Below, piece after piece: positions 34,989 through 44,364 of a stretch of 64,000 nt of DNA (the stretch's first letter is position 1; every line of letters begins with the position of its first letter). The DNA is taken from positions 124,001-188,000 of the forward strand of contig NZ_UGHR01000003.1 in assembly GCF_900451195.1 (NCBI RefSeq). The letters are read 5' to 3'. The notes below the pieces were generated by a model. The model had not been told where the DNA came from, ran no database searches, and saw nothing but the letters and a program-made list of their open reading frames with translations. The stretch is from Iodobacter fluviatilis. Its GTDB lineage: Bacteria > Pseudomonadota > Gammaproteobacteria > Burkholderiales > Chitinibacteraceae. The translations under genes and the position numbers were made by a program.

Positions 34989-35765
34989 TCAATACGCCGA
35001 TTTAGCCGTTGCACCTGCATCGTGACCCAAGGTGGTCAGCAGGCTGCCCATCAGGCTAGATGCGCCAAAGCGGAATGTGGCCGCTTGCGCCCAATCTGGC
35101 CCCATGATGCGATCGGCAATGGCCAAGTATTCCAGCGCATCTTGCGCAGTACGCACGCCGCCAGCAGCCTTAAAGCCAACTGCTTTGCCGCTGTCTTTAA
35201 TCGCCTGAATCATGATTTCAGCCGCTTCCTGCGTGGCATTAACCGGCACTTTACCGGTCGATGTTTTAATAAAGTGCGCACCTGCTGCAATCGAGATTTC
35301 GCTGGCTTTACGAATCAGTTCAGGCGTTTTTAGCTCGCCGCTTTCGATAATCACTTTCAGAATTTTGTCGCCAACCGCAGCACGGCTTTGCGCGACCACA
35401 TCAAAACCAACTTGCTCATCCCCTGCCATCAATGCGCGCCATGGGAATACCACGTCCACTTCATCCGCACCATTAGCGATGGCGGCGGCAGTTTCAGCAG
35501 CAGCTTCAGCCGGTGTAGGCTCGCCCTTAGGGAAGTTGGTTACGGTAGCAACCGGAATATTTAAACCATGAGCCGCCAGTGCTGCTTTGGCAGTGGGTAC
35601 AAATTGCGCGTAAACACAAAGTGCTGCAGGATTGCCCACTGGGGTTTTAGCCGATGCGGCCAGCGCTTCAATCGAAGCCACGGTATCGCTGTCGTTCAGC
35701 GCAGTTAAATCCATTAAATGCAAACCACGCAGGGCTGCGGCACAGAGTTGATTTTGAGTTGTCAT
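34989..35765 (-). CDS. deoC: Deoxyribose-phosphate aldolase
   Basis: DeoC splits deoxyribose-5-phosphate into glyceraldehyde-3-phosphate and acetaldehyde. The start at 35765 ([12 protein letters not shown]) has AAAGGAAA upstream and gives 258 residues, close to the 259 of E. coli. The open frame further upstream would cross a palindromic repeat and is rejected. The Schiff-base lysine lies in HFIKTSTGK, with a second lysine in [11 protein letters not shown]. Asp in [10 protein letters not shown] completes the site. Confidence 0.97.
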   Translation of the reverse strand: MTTQNQLCAAALRGLHLMDLTALNDSDTVASIEALAASAKTPVGNPAALCVYAQFVPTAKAALAAHGLNIPVATVTNFPKGEPTPAEAAAETAAAIANGADEVDVVFPWRALMAGDEQVGFDVVAQSRAAVGDKILKVIIESGELKTPELIRKASEISIAAGAHFIKTSTGKVPVNATQEAAEIMIQAIKDSGKAVGFKAAGGVRTAQDALEYLAIADRIMGPDWAQAATFRFGASSLMGSLLTTLGHDAGATAKSAY

Positions 35766-35824
35766 GATTTTTCCTTTAACAATTATTTGAGCGGTTCGCC
35801 TCAAAGATGAAGCTTGATCTGAGC

Positions 35825-35885
35825 ATGTTGGGTTACGCTTGTTTATTGGCAAATACGGCCGACAAACAAGCTAACCCAACCTACC
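35825..35885. repeat. GTTGGGTTA-type palindromic repeat between nupC and deoC
   Basis: GTTGGGTTACGCTTGTTT is followed after about 20 bp by ACAAACAAGCTAACCCAAC, an imperfect inverted copy, then CTAC. Palindromes of this kind are dispersed in many proteobacterial genomes. It lies inside the nup-deo operon. Confidence 0.7.
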
Positions 35886-35897
35886 CAACTAGCCACT

Positions 35898-35944
35898 AGG
35901 CTCTGTTGACTTGTATTTCACAAGGGAAAAAATCAACAGAGCCT
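35898..35944. promoter_or_regulatory. 12-bp hairpin after nupC
   Basis: AGGCTCTGTTGA (35898-35909) and TCAACAGAGCCT (35933-35944) form a perfect stem with a 23-nt loop, 11 bp beyond the nupC stop. No T-run follows on the minus strand, so it is more likely an RNA-stability or processing hairpin inside the operon than a terminator. Confidence 0.5.
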
Positions 35945-35954
35945 GCTTTAAAAC

Positions 35955-37232
35955 TTAAGCCATGCTGATAAACAAACCAGCAATCGTTGCGCTCATCAGA
36001 TTAGACAGCGTTGCAGCAGCCACCACGCGCAAGCCATAGCGGCTTACTTCAGAACGGCGCTCTGGCGCTACCGAGCCAAAACCACCAGCCAGAATGGCAA
36101 TCGACGAGAAGTTGGCAAAGCCACACAAAGCAAAAGACAGAATCGCCAGTGTTTTAGCATCCAGTACTTGCAAGCCTGCAGCCGAAACAGCAGCAGCATC
36201 TTTAAGGTATGGAGCCAAGCCCACAAAGGCCACAAACTCATTCAGAATCATTTTCTGGCCAAGGAAGTTACCTGCCAGCGCCGCATGTTCCCAAGGCACA
36301 CCAATTAAGTAAGCCAATGGCGAGAACACATAACCCAGAATCAATTCAAGATTGTATTCAGGATGGCCAAACAAGCCGCCCACACCCGCAACCAAACCAT
36401 TGACCAGTGCAATCAGGCCAATAAACGCCAGCAACATTGCACCTACGTTCAGCGCAATCTTCAGGCCCACCGATGCACCTGCAGCACCTGCTTCGATCAG
36501 ATTAGCCGGACGCTCGTCATCAAAAGTCAGGTCTTTAATTTCTACCGTGCTCTCTTCGGTGCTTGGGCAAATGATTTTGGCAAATAACAAACCACCCGGA
36601 ATCGCCATAAATGAAGCGGCAATCAGGTATTCCATACGCACGCCAAGGCCTGCATAACCCGCCAATACCGAGCCAGCAATGGCCGCCATACCGCTGGACA
36701 TCACCGCAAACAGCTCTGGGCCGCTCATGGTTTTCATAAATGGCTTAACCACCGCAGGCATTTCGCTTTGACCCAAGAAAATGGTCGTCACAGCAGAGAA
36801 CGATTCCAGCTTGCTTACGCCCAACAGCTTTTGGAAGATGGTACCCAGAATGGTCACAATCCAGCGCATTACACCAAGGTAGTAAAGCACGGAAATAAAC
36901 GATGTCATAAAAATAATCATCGGTAACACACGGAATGCAAACACAAATCCGCCGTTGCCAAATACCTCAAACATTTTTTTATCGACTAAGCCGCCGAATA
37001 AAAACGAGATACCATGATTACCGTATTCCAATACATGATTCACTGCATTAGCCACATTCAGTAAAATATCTTTACCCAATGGAATAAACAGCACAATTGC
37101 GCCAATAGAAATTTGGGTTAATAGTGCAGCAATAATGATGCGTGGTTTAATTGCTTTTCGGTTCATTGAGATTGCAAAAGCAATCATTAACAGAACAGCG
37201 ATACCGATTAGGCTGCGTCCAACTTCAAACAT
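35955..37232 (-). CDS. nupC: Concentrative nucleoside transporter, NupC/CNT family
   Basis: This inner-membrane symporter imports nucleosides with H+ or Na+. The start at 37232 (MFEVGRSLIG) has AGGAGA 6 nt upstream and gives 425 residues; 7 further codons are open upstream. CNT signatures are visible: GFVFAFRVLPMIIFMTSF, FLGQSEMPAVVKPFM, MSSGMAAIAGSVLAGYAG, ALCGFANFSSIAILAGG. It is the first gene of nupC-deoC-deoA-deoB-cdd, supplying substrate to the salvage enzymes. Subfamily (NupC versus NupX-like) was not resolved. Confidence 0.93.
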   Translation of the reverse strand: MFEVGRSLIGIAVLLMIAFAISMNRKAIKPRIIIAALLTQISIGAIVLFIPLGKDILLNVANAVNHVLEYGNHGISFLFGGLVDKKMFEVFGNGGFVFAFRVLPMIIFMTSFISVLYYLGVMRWIVTILGTIFQKLLGVSKLESFSAVTTIFLGQSEMPAVVKPFMKTMSGPELFAVMSSGMAAIAGSVLAGYAGLGVRMEYLIAASFMAIPGGLLFAKIICPSTEESTVEIKDLTFDDERPANLIEAGAAGASVGLKIALNVGAMLLAFIGLIALVNGLVAGVGGLFGHPEYNLELILGYVFSPLAYLIGVPWEHAALAGNFLGQKMILNEFVAFVGLAPYLKDAAAVSAAGLQVLDAKTLAILSFALCGFANFSSIAILAGGFGSVAPERRSEVSRYGLRVVAAATLSNLMSATIAGLFISMA

Positions 37233-37691
37233 CTTCGTCTCCTGAAATTTCACATACCGCTTTAATATTTGCGTGCGCTGCGGCTTGTTTTTTACGGGTT
37301 TTCACTCAGCCTGCAATATAGGCTTGGTAATATTTGAATAAATAAGGTGTTTCACTTATACGCCGGCCACATAAAAACGTAATGAATGTTTAGCAAATCC
37401 ACACATGTAAGCGAAATACCCTGACTTCAAAAAAAGCGGCACATATTAATGCTTTTCAAGCAAAAAAAACTAAAATTACCTGCCAATCATCAGAAATTAT
37501 CCATTTTATTTGTTTTATATTTTCGAATGATGTAAGCAACTGCATTTACTGTTTTATTTGAGAGAAATCAAAAAAGGCGCAAGCTGTAAAGCTTGCGCCT
37601 TTTTCTGGCGATTAATGACCACACACTTTTAATCAAATAAAATGGCAATAGGCCATTAATACTCAATACAGAAAAATAATATTTTTATTCA
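37233..37691. other. 459-bp gap: nupC upstream region and terminator
   Basis: The region carries the presumed nupC promoter and a terminator at 37571-37604. An ATAAGGTGTTTCACTTAT near-palindrome at about 37345-37362 could be an operator but matches no consensus I can name. No gene was seen. Confidence 0.4.
37571..37604. terminator. Strong hairpin terminator upstream of nupC
   Basis: A 15-bp perfect stem (37571-37585 / 37590-37604, core GGCGCAAGCT/AGCTTGCGCC) has a GTAA loop and A5/T5 flanks. It is well placed to stop the leftward inositol-monophosphatase-family transcript, which ends at 37692. Confidence 0.85.
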
Positions 37692-38492
37692 TCAGCGATT
37701 ATTCTTAACCCATTCAAGCCAGGGCTTAAATAAGGATGGGCAACGCGCCGCCACCACCGATCTTTGCCAGATATGATCCTGCCAATAATTATCATGATGA
37801 ATACTGGCAATTTGCCCGCCAGACTCCAGCAAGATCAATACCCCTGCCGCGTAATCCCATAGCTTTTGCGAGCCATGCAGCATTAAATCGGTGCGCCCAG
37901 CCGCCAGCCAGCACCAGTCTATGGTGGAAGAGCCATAATTGCGCAGGCTGCTGAATGGAGCCACACTGACCACCCGCGCAGGCAAACGCCCGCCTAAATA
38001 CTTAGGCTCCACGGCGGCTACGGCTTCACATAAAGATTTGGGTACTTCCTGACGCAGCGGTAAAGTGCGCCCGTTCATCCACGCCCCATAACCTGCCGCC
38101 GCCGAAAAGCACTCATCCAAGGCGGGCACATAAACCACCCCCAGCACAGGCCTCCCTTGGCGAAATAAGGCAATCGACACCGAAAAATGCGGCAAGCCAT
38201 GCACAAAATTAGTTGTGCCATCAATCGGATCAACAATCCACAGGCCATCTTCATGATCTGCCCACAGCGCTTTTTGCTCGGCCACGCTCATTTCTTCGCC
38301 CAGCACTGGGCAATTTACAATCTTAGGGAGCTCACGCTGCAATGCAGCTTGCGATGCCATATCCGCCTCGGTAAAGAGGCTGCCATCGTGTTTACGGCTG
38401 GACGCCACCTGCTGAAAGCGCGGCATAATTTCATCAGCCGCTACACGGCGGGCCAAAGCAACTAAATCGGATAAACGCTCAAAATCGCTCAC
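37692..38492 (-). CDS. Inositol monophosphatase family protein
   Basis: This 266-residue member of the lithium-sensitive phosphatase superfamily has the metal-binding set GEE (in CPVLGEEMS), the signature WIVDPIDGTTNFVHGLPHF, and the later WD in KLWDYAAGVLILLESGG. Relatives include SuhB, histidinol-phosphatase HisN and CysQ; the exact substrate cannot be told. It stands alone on the minus strand between nupC and a repeat element. Confidence 0.9.
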   Translation of the reverse strand: MSDFERLSDLVALARRVAADEIMPRFQQVASSRKHDGSLFTEADMASQAALQRELPKIVNCPVLGEEMSVAEQKALWADHEDGLWIVDPIDGTTNFVHGLPHFSVSIALFRQGRPVLGVVYVPALDECFSAAAGYGAWMNGRTLPLRQEVPKSLCEAVAAVEPKYLGGRLPARVVSVAPFSSLRNYGSSTIDWCWLAAGRTDLMLHGSQKLWDYAAGVLILLESGGQIASIHHDNYWQDHIWQRSVVAARCPSLFKPWLEWVKNNR

Positions 38493-38576
38493 AGCTTTCT
38501 CCCATGTTTACCTCCCATTGTAAGACAGTAAGATGACTTTGTTGCATGTGCACATGAAAAACGTTGGGGAATATGT

Positions 38577-38946
38577 GTAGGGAGAGTGAAACCCCATACA
38601 CGCCAAGCAAATTGCTTTTTTTTTAGCAAACAGCGAAAAAGCACAATAACCACGCTCTCTGCGTAGGGCTTTTTAAAGACCCCTTGAAACACGCCGGAGC
38701 GAGGAACGAGCCAATCCCGCCTGCCGCCGACTCGATTGTCCGCAGCGCAGGGGCCTTCGTGTTTCGTGGGGCGGCCTTCTTTGCTTACTTTCTTGGCCGT
38801 TCAAGAAAGTGAGGCCCCCGCGGTGGCCACCGCTCCAAAATCAACGTGTCGAAGGCACTAAAAGGGCTTTTTTTGTTTTGGTTGGCGCTTATGGGGTGAA
38901 ACCCGCGTATTTATTCGACATGGCTCGCGGGTTTCACCCGCCCTAC
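38577..38946. repeat. MITE-like dispersed repeat, copy 2
   Basis: The ends GTAGGGAGAGTGAAACCC and GGGTTTCACCCGCCCTAC are inverted copies with 2 mismatches in 18. The interior matches the element at 19245-19638 in the same orientation. In this copy the palindromic end unit (GGGTGAAACCCGCG ... CGCGGGTTTCACCC) is on the right, whereas in copy 1 it is on the left. It lies in the gap between the phosphoketolase terminator and the inositol-monophosphatase gene. No transposase is present. Confidence 0.8.
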
Positions 38947-38964
38947 AAAAGATCCCACCCAAAA

Positions 38965-38994
38965 AAAACCGCTCCCCATCAGAGGAGCGGTTTT
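38965..38994 (-). terminator. Phosphoketolase terminator
   Basis: An 11-bp stem AAAACCGCTCC/GGAGCGGTTTT (38965-38975 / 38984-38994) is followed on the minus strand by a T8 run, just beyond the phosphoketolase stop. Confidence 0.88.
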
Positions 38995-39022
38995 CGTGGG
39001 TTTTGTAGCTAAACACCGCTAA

Positions 39023-41422
39023 TTAATAAGCCCACTTCCAGTTTTTAACTTCTGGCATATCGTCGCCGTGTTCTGCGATGTATTGGCTGTGTTCTACCAA
39101 TTTGTCCGACAGCTTCTGACGAACATGTGCGCCGATCTTTTGCAGAGCAGGTACACGATCAATCACATCAATTGCCAGGTTAAAGCGATCCAGCTTGTTC
39201 ACTACAACCATATCAAACGGTGTAGAAGTTGAGCCTTCCTCGATATAACCACGCGCATGGATGTTGCTGTGACCATTGCGACGGTAAGTCAGGCGGTGAA
39301 TCAGCCATGGGTAGCCGTGGAAAGCAAACATCACTGGCTTATCCGCAGTAAAGATGGAATCAAATTCGCGGTCAGACAAGCCATGTGAGTGCTCTTCTTC
39401 TGGCTGCAAGGTCATCAGATCGCAAACGTTTACAAAGCGGATTTTCAGATCAGGGAAGTGCTGGCGCAGCAAATCAGTTGCAGCCAATGCTTCCATGGTC
39501 GGTACTTCACCCGCGCAAGCCATGACTACATCAGGCTCGCCACCTTGATCATTCGACGCCCAGTCCCAAATCCCCAGACCCTTGGTGCAATGAGTAATCG
39601 CTTGATCCATAGTCAGGTATTGCAACGCTGGCTGCTTACCGGCTACCACTACGTTGACATAGTGACGGCTGCGTAACACATGATCAGTTACGCTGAGCAG
39701 GGTGTTGGCATCTGCTGGCAGGTAAACACGGATCACTTCAGCGCGTTTATTGATCACATGATCAAGGAAACCTGGATCTTGATGTGAGAAGCCGTTGTGA
39801 TCCTGACGCCATACATGCGATGTCAACAGGTAGTTCAACGATGGCAAAGGTTTGCGCCAGTTGATAGTACGTGTTGTTTTCAGCCATTTTGCGTGCTGAT
39901 TAAACATCGAATCAATCACATGGATAAACGCTTCGTAGCAGCTGAAGAAGCCATGACGACCCGTTAAGTTGTACGCTTCCAGCCAGCCTTGGCATGTATG
40001 CTCGGACAAGATTTCCATTACACGGCCATCTTGCGCCAGGTAATCATTGGTTTTATCTGCTTCTAGGTAATCAGCAAACCATGTTTTACCCGACACATCG
40101 AACACATCGTTCCAGCGGTTGGATGCAGTTTCATCCGGCCCGAAGATACGGAAGTTCTTTTGCTCTTCGTTCTCGTCCATCACATCGCGCAGGAATTTAC
40201 CCATCACGCGAGTGGCTTCGGCGTTTACAGTACCAGGCTTATCGAATGTAACCGCATATTTGCGGAAATCCGGCATGCGCAGGTCTTTAGATTCCTGGCC
40301 ATGCACCACTGGATTAGAACCCATGCGCAATGCGCCTTCTGGTGCTAATTCAGCCAGCTCTGCCTTAAACGAACCATCGGTATTGAATAGCTCGGTCGGA
40401 CGATAGCTTTTCATCCAGTTTTCTAAGTTATGGACGTTTTCTTCATCGATATCAGAGAACGGCACTTGATGGCTGCGCCAGTAATCTTCAACTTTCTTGC
40501 CTTTAATTTCCTTAGGACCAGTCCAGCCCTTAGGAGTACGCATCACAATCATTGGGTAGCGTGGACGGGTAATTGGCTGGCCGGCATCCATTTCTGCCTG
40601 TGCCTTAGCACGAATCGCATCCAGCTCGGCCATACACAGATCCATGGTCGCAGCCATGATTTGGTGGATCTCAGTAAATGACTCGTCTTGTTCATTGAAT
40701 GTTTCGGTTTTCAGCTCAACAAAGTGTGGCTTATAACCAAAACCTTCAAACATCTTGGTGATTTCTTCGTGGCTGATACGTGACAGCAAGGTTGGATTAG
40801 CAATCTTGTAGCCATTCAGATGCAAGATAGGCAGTACAAAACCGTCATTCACCGGGTGCAGGTATTTATTGGAGTGCCAAGATGCAGCCAGCGGGCCAGT
40901 TTCAGCCTCACCATCACCCACAACAGCGATAACAGTTTGGTTTGGATTATCAAATGCCGCACCAAAAGCGTGTGAAAGCGAATAACCCAACTCGCCGCCT
41001 TCATGCATCGAGCCCGGAGTTTCCGGTGCTACGTGCGAAGGAATACCGCGTGGGAAGGAGAATTGCTTAAACAGACGTTGCATACCGGCGGTAGTGCGGT
41101 CGATATGTGGATAAAATTCTTCGTAGCTGCCTTCCAGATAAGTATTGGCCACCAAACCCGGGCCGCCATGGCCAGGACCAGTGATATAAATCATTGGGCT
41201 TTTGCGTTGTTTAATTACGCGATTAGCATGAACATAAATAAAATTCAGACCAGGTGTTGTACCCCAGTGGCCCAACAGACGAGGCTTAATGTGAGCAAAC
41301 TTCAGTGGCTCGGTCAGAAGCGGATTATCTAACAAATAAATTTGACCAACTGAGAGGTAGTTAGCCGCACGCCAGTAAGCGTGCATTTTGTTGATTTGTG
41401 CAGGAGATAGCTGTTGAGTCAC
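39023..41422 (-). CDS. xfp: Xylulose-5-phosphate/fructose-6-phosphate phosphoketolase
   Basis: Phosphoketolase is a thiamine-diphosphate enzyme that splits xylulose-5-P or fructose-6-P with phosphate into acetyl-phosphate and an aldose phosphate. The 799-residue protein is full-length for the family. It shows [39 protein letters not shown], the ThDP motif [17 protein letters not shown], and [16 protein letters not shown] in the pyrimidine domain. The start is GTG at 41422, with GAGG about 8 nt upstream. Acetate kinase or phosphotransacetylase genes that would use the acetyl-phosphate are not in the window. Confidence 0.96.
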   Translation of the reverse strand: MTQQLSPAQINKMHAYWRAANYLSVGQIYLLDNPLLTEPLKFAHIKPRLLGHWGTTPGLNFIYVHANRVIKQRKSPMIYITGPGHGGPGLVANTYLEGSYEEFYPHIDRTTAGMQRLFKQFSFPRGIPSHVAPETPGSMHEGGELGYSLSHAFGAAFDNPNQTVIAVVGDGEAETGPLAASWHSNKYLHPVNDGFVLPILHLNGYKIANPTLLSRISHEEITKMFEGFGYKPHFVELKTETFNEQDESFTEIHQIMAATMDLCMAELDAIRAKAQAEMDAGQPITRPRYPMIVMRTPKGWTGPKEIKGKKVEDYWRSHQVPFSDIDEENVHNLENWMKSYRPTELFNTDGSFKAELAELAPEGALRMGSNPVVHGQESKDLRMPDFRKYAVTFDKPGTVNAEATRVMGKFLRDVMDENEEQKNFRIFGPDETASNRWNDVFDVSGKTWFADYLEADKTNDYLAQDGRVMEILSEHTCQGWLEAYNLTGRHGFFSCYEAFIHVIDSMFNQHAKWLKTTRTINWRKPLPSLNYLLTSHVWRQDHNGFSHQDPGFLDHVINKRAEVIRVYLPADANTLLSVTDHVLRSRHYVNVVVAGKQPALQYLTMDQAITHCTKGLGIWDWASNDQGGEPDVVMACAGEVPTMEALAATDLLRQHFPDLKIRFVNVCDLMTLQPEEEHSHGLSDREFDSIFTADKPVMFAFHGYPWLIHRLTYRRNGHSNIHARGYIEEGSTSTPFDMVVVNKLDRFNLAIDVIDRVPALQKIGAHVRQKLSDKLVEHSQYIAEHGDDMPEVKNWKWAY

Positions 41423-42214
41423 GGAACACCTCGTTGAGAGTTGCTAATCAGTAAATCGTTAAGAATTTCATCTGTTGAAACTACTGTACATGATTGCTAT
41501 TTAAGGCTGTATGACAAAAATCAAATCTGTCAGAAGTCGAACACAATAAGTTTTTCACCTTATACAAGACCATCTTCAGGCTGTTTTGTTCCGGGAATGA
41601 TCCTGAGCAGCAAATAATACCAAATTACTAGTTATTATCATCCATCATCCTGAGTACAAAACAGGATTAATTCATAGGCTAAAAAATAACGCTTTATTTT
41701 ATAACAAATATTATTCTTAGCAAGTTTTCCTGCAAAGCAATGGTTTTACAAAAACACTTGCATATATTTATTAAATATATATATTTAAATTAATATTAAT
41801 TGCATATTTATATGCATATCTCAGATATATTATTCTGCATATTCCCGTGCAGAGGCACAAAACAGCATTATTTTTCTTCCGTCAATCAGTGCTAAACCCT
41901 TGTCATTTGAAATATTTAGCTGCCCTGCACACACGGAACGGTACTTTATACATCCGAGTAATGATTACTTCCTAGTTTCACAAGAAAACCCACTGGCCTG
42001 ATACGACTCTACCAGCTCCATACCTTACTTGCTCTTTGTTTATTGCTCCGGTAACTTGCCGATATAACGTAAGGCTAAAGTAATAGAGTTTGGGCCCCCT
42101 GCTGCACACAGCTCTTTATAAGCTGAGCAAGCCTGAGCTCACAGCTCATATATATAAGAAACTTTTAGCACGATCGTGCTTGCCCCTTCTTACTATCTTC
42201 CACTGGAGCAACAG
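41423..42214. other. ~790-bp AT-rich gap between xfp and the vWA-TerD-TelA operon
   Basis: No convincing gene was seen. The centre (about 41690-41840) is very AT-rich with runs of TATATA and ATTAAT, a composition typical of curved or nucleoid-protein-bound DNA. Both divergent promoters must lie here. TATATATAA at about 42149 followed by the perfect palindrome AGCACGATCGTGCT (42167-42180) is the best candidate promoter/operator for the rightward operon. Confidence 0.4.
42167..42180. promoter_or_regulatory. 14-bp perfect palindrome, candidate operator of the vWA-TerD-TelA operon
   Basis: AGCACGATCGTGCT is perfectly self-complementary. It lies about 12 bp after a TATATA hexamer and 35 bp before the first start codon, where a repressor would block transcription. 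No binding protein is suggested by the neighbours. Confidence 0.35.
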
Positions 42215-42964
42215 ATGAGTTTACCCATGGCAAAAGAGCAGGATAAAGTTCGCCTGATCTTACAAAAACAAAATGTACCGCCCAGCTTTAAAATAAACAT
42301 GAAATTATTTGCTGATGTAAGTGGCTCATTTAAAGATGAATTTACAAAAAAGCTTCCTGCCGGCGGCTATATTGTTGATCCATTTTTTACGGCAGCGCTT
42401 GCAATTGCAGGGGTGATCGACCCTGACCGCAATATTCAAATTATTGGCTTTTCAGATCGTGCTTTAGATACCGGCGATTATTCAGTTGATACCGAAACAG
42501 AAGTCCGTACCGACTTTTTAAACAGAGCCAAACCCATTTTATGGGGCTCAACCGACTATGCCAAAGCACTGGAAGCATTGCTAAAAAGCAAGGCAATGGA
42601 GCAAACACTGGGCGGCATGCTTAAAGGTCTGTTTGGTTTTGGTAAAAAAACCCCGGCAGAAAAGAAAGAAGCATTCTTAGTATTATTTGTTTCAGATGGC
42701 GAAGATATGGGCTCGGCCCCAAACTTTATTTCTCAATTAAAAGAGCTCGCCAAAATTGGTACTTTTGTCGTATTGATTGGTGCAAACTCTGATAAAAAGG
42801 TAAAGTTTAATTTGATGCAAAAAGCGGCGAATGAAGTTGAAGGATGTACATTCCACCGCTTAACTGAATTAGCAAATCTCTCTACTGATCAGCTTTACGA
42901 CCGTATTTTTGATACAGAATTCAAACGCTGGTTTGAGCAATTACCGGCAGAATATAAAAGCTGA
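42215..42964 (+). CDS. vWA-domain protein of a Ter-type stress operon
   Basis: This 249-residue cytosolic protein is a von Willebrand factor A domain with an intact metal-ion adhesion site: Asp34, Ser36 and Ser38 in FADVSGSF, Thr in GSTDYAKAL, and Asp in FVSDGEDM. vWA proteins of this kind accompany TerD proteins in tellurite/stress gene clusters, where they are thought to scaffold complexes. An insert GLFGFGKKTPAEKK lies between the T and D motifs. The start at 42215 has GGAG about 8 nt upstream; 13 more codons are open. First of four co-directional genes. Confidence 0.88.
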   Translation: MSLPMAKEQDKVRLILQKQNVPPSFKINMKLFADVSGSFKDEFTKKLPAGGYIVDPFFTAALAIAGVIDPDRNIQIIGFSDRALDTGDYSVDTETEVRTDFLNRAKPILWGSTDYAKALEALLKSKAMEQTLGGMLKGLFGFGKKTPAEKKEAFLVLFVSDGEDMGSAPNFISQLKELAKIGTFVVLIGANSDKKVKFNLMQKAANEVEGCTFHRLTELANLSTDQLYDRIFDTEFKRWFEQLPAEYKS

Positions 42965-43028
42965 ACCAGATACTTATATGTTGCAAAATAGCTGATTAAA
43001 ATTCAATAAAACCCAGTAAGGATAGAAG

Positions 43029-43619
43029 ATGCTCCCTATGACAAAAGGCGGTAGCTTACCGCTCACTAAAAACAATGCTCCACTACAAGAAGTACGCCTT
43101 GAGCTGTCTTGGTCGCCGCCCAAAAACACCAGCAAAAGCAACTACGATTTAGATGCCAGCTGCTTCCCCCTCAACAGCACTGGTGGCGGCCCCTTGGGGA
43201 AAATCACCGAAGTTGATCATATTTGCTACTGGGGCCAGCAAAAAACCCCTTCCATGGAACACCTAGCAGGAGACGATCGTACCGGGGATGGCGATGGCCC
43301 TGATGAAGTGATTCTGATTCACTTTAATGCCCTGCCCAGCAATTGCGATTTGATCGCCATTGTTGGCACCATAGATAAAGCCATAGAACGCGGGCAAAGC
43401 TTTGCCGAAGTGGCCGATGCAAAAATGCAAATCTTCAATAATAAAAGCAATGAATTACTGGCCGAAGCGAAACTGGCTTCGCTGGATGCAGGATCTACCG
43501 GCTGCTTATTTACCAGCATTCGTAAAAAAGATCAGGTTTGGACCGTCGAAAACGTCAGCCAAGGCTATCCGGGTAAAGAATTGCCAGATTTCTTCCAACT
43601 ATTTGGCTATCAAGGCTGA
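43029..43619 (+). CDS. TerD-family protein
   Basis: This 196-residue protein belongs to the TerD family of calcium-binding stress proteins. It opens with MTKGGSLPLTKNNAP, the typical family start, then SNYDLDASCF, an acidic stretch GDDRTGDGDGPDEVI that supplies Ca2+ ligands, and FAEVADAKMQIF. TerD proteins occur in tellurite and phage resistance clusters, but their biochemical activity is unsettled. The start has AAGGAT about 7 nt upstream. It ends 2 bp before the next gene. Confidence 0.92.
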   Translation: MLPMTKGGSLPLTKNNAPLQEVRLELSWSPPKNTSKSNYDLDASCFPLNSTGGGPLGKITEVDHICYWGQQKTPSMEHLAGDDRTGDGDGPDEVILIHFNALPSNCDLIAIVGTIDKAIERGQSFAEVADAKMQIFNNKSNELLAEAKLASLDAGSTGCLFTSIRKKDQVWTVENVSQGYPGKELPDFFQLFGYQG

Positions 43620-43621
43620 TT

Positions 43622-44356
43622 ATGTCTGGGTATCGCGATTTATTTGGTGCTCCTGCAGCCCCAATGCGCGATCTGTTTGGGGAGCCAAAAGCGCCTCAAA
43701 CAGCCCCTGCAAGCGAAAATCTGGCGGATCTGTTTGCTGGCCAAACACCCCCTGCCAAGCCTGATGAAATCAAGGCTGACAAAGCACTCTCCACCGCACC
43801 CAAAACAATTGCCAGCACCGAAGGCGTCAATCTGCGCTATGCAGAATTAATTAAGGCCAGCGAGCAGCTGATGCACCGTGTCATCGACCTTACTCAGTCG
43901 GTGAAGAGCCGTGAAAATCTGTTAAACACCCTCTTTACTGAAGCAAAGCGTCAGGCTGATGATCTGCAGGCAGCCATCAGCCCCAAACGCAGCCTATTGT
44001 TTGGCAAAAAGGCCCCAGATAAGGCACACGCACATGCATTAATCGATCAATTACAATTATTTATGCGGCAGGAATTAAAACCGGATTTATTTTTACAGAA
44101 TGATATTGATGAATTACTGCGCCAGACTGATTACTTGGATCGTTTGGCTGATGTTTTAAAAAAAGATGCTCTGCTTGTATTGGCTGCGGAAGATCAGCTG
44201 CTCAGCCGCATCCTGACCCAAGCCCATATTTTGTCCCTGCAAGCCGCATCCACACGGCAGCTCACAGCCCAACTGGATGAACAGCTGCTTGATATTGAAA
44301 ATTGGCGGGGCCACTTTCTGTCTCTGCTGGTGGTTGATATTCAGCAAAAACTCTGA
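43622..44356 (+). CDS. Unrecognised helical protein with repeated DLFG motifs, in Ter operon
   Basis: I do not recognise a family for this 244-residue protein. Its first 40 residues are Pro/Ala-rich and carry YRDLFGAP (4-11), RDLFGEP (16-22) and LADLFAG (34-40). The rest (about 65-240) is predicted to be long helices, including SEQLMHRVIDLTQSVKSREN and LDEQLLDIENWRGHFL, suited to coiled-coil packing. KRSLLFGKKAP near the middle recalls the FGFGKKTP insert of the vWA protein. The Y-[RK]-DLFG-x-P start is shared at identical positions by the TelA-like protein encoded next. No signal peptide or membrane helix is seen. It is tightly coupled to terD (2-bp gap). Confidence 0.8.
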   Translation: MSGYRDLFGAPAAPMRDLFGEPKAPQTAPASENLADLFAGQTPPAKPDEIKADKALSTAPKTIASTEGVNLRYAELIKASEQLMHRVIDLTQSVKSRENLLNTLFTEAKRQADDLQAAISPKRSLLFGKKAPDKAHAHALIDQLQLFMRQELKPDLFLQNDIDELLRQTDYLDRLADVLKKDALLVLAAEDQLLSRILTQAHILSLQAASTRQLTAQLDEQLLDIENWRGHFLSLLVVDIQQKL

Positions 44357-44364
44357 GGATTACC

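Noticed and set aside
35898..35944. IS-like terminal repeat (GGCTCTGTTGA) considered
   Set aside because: The two arms are only 47 bp apart end to end with nothing between them; a hairpin is the simpler reading.
37345..37362. CRP-like site upstream of nupC
   Set aside because: The near-palindrome ATAAGGTGTTTCACTTAT lacks the TGTGA-N6-TCACA pattern.
38809..39012. Rightward 67-codon frame beside phosphoketolase
   Set aside because: It lies inside the dispersed repeat and runs through the terminator; explained by those features.
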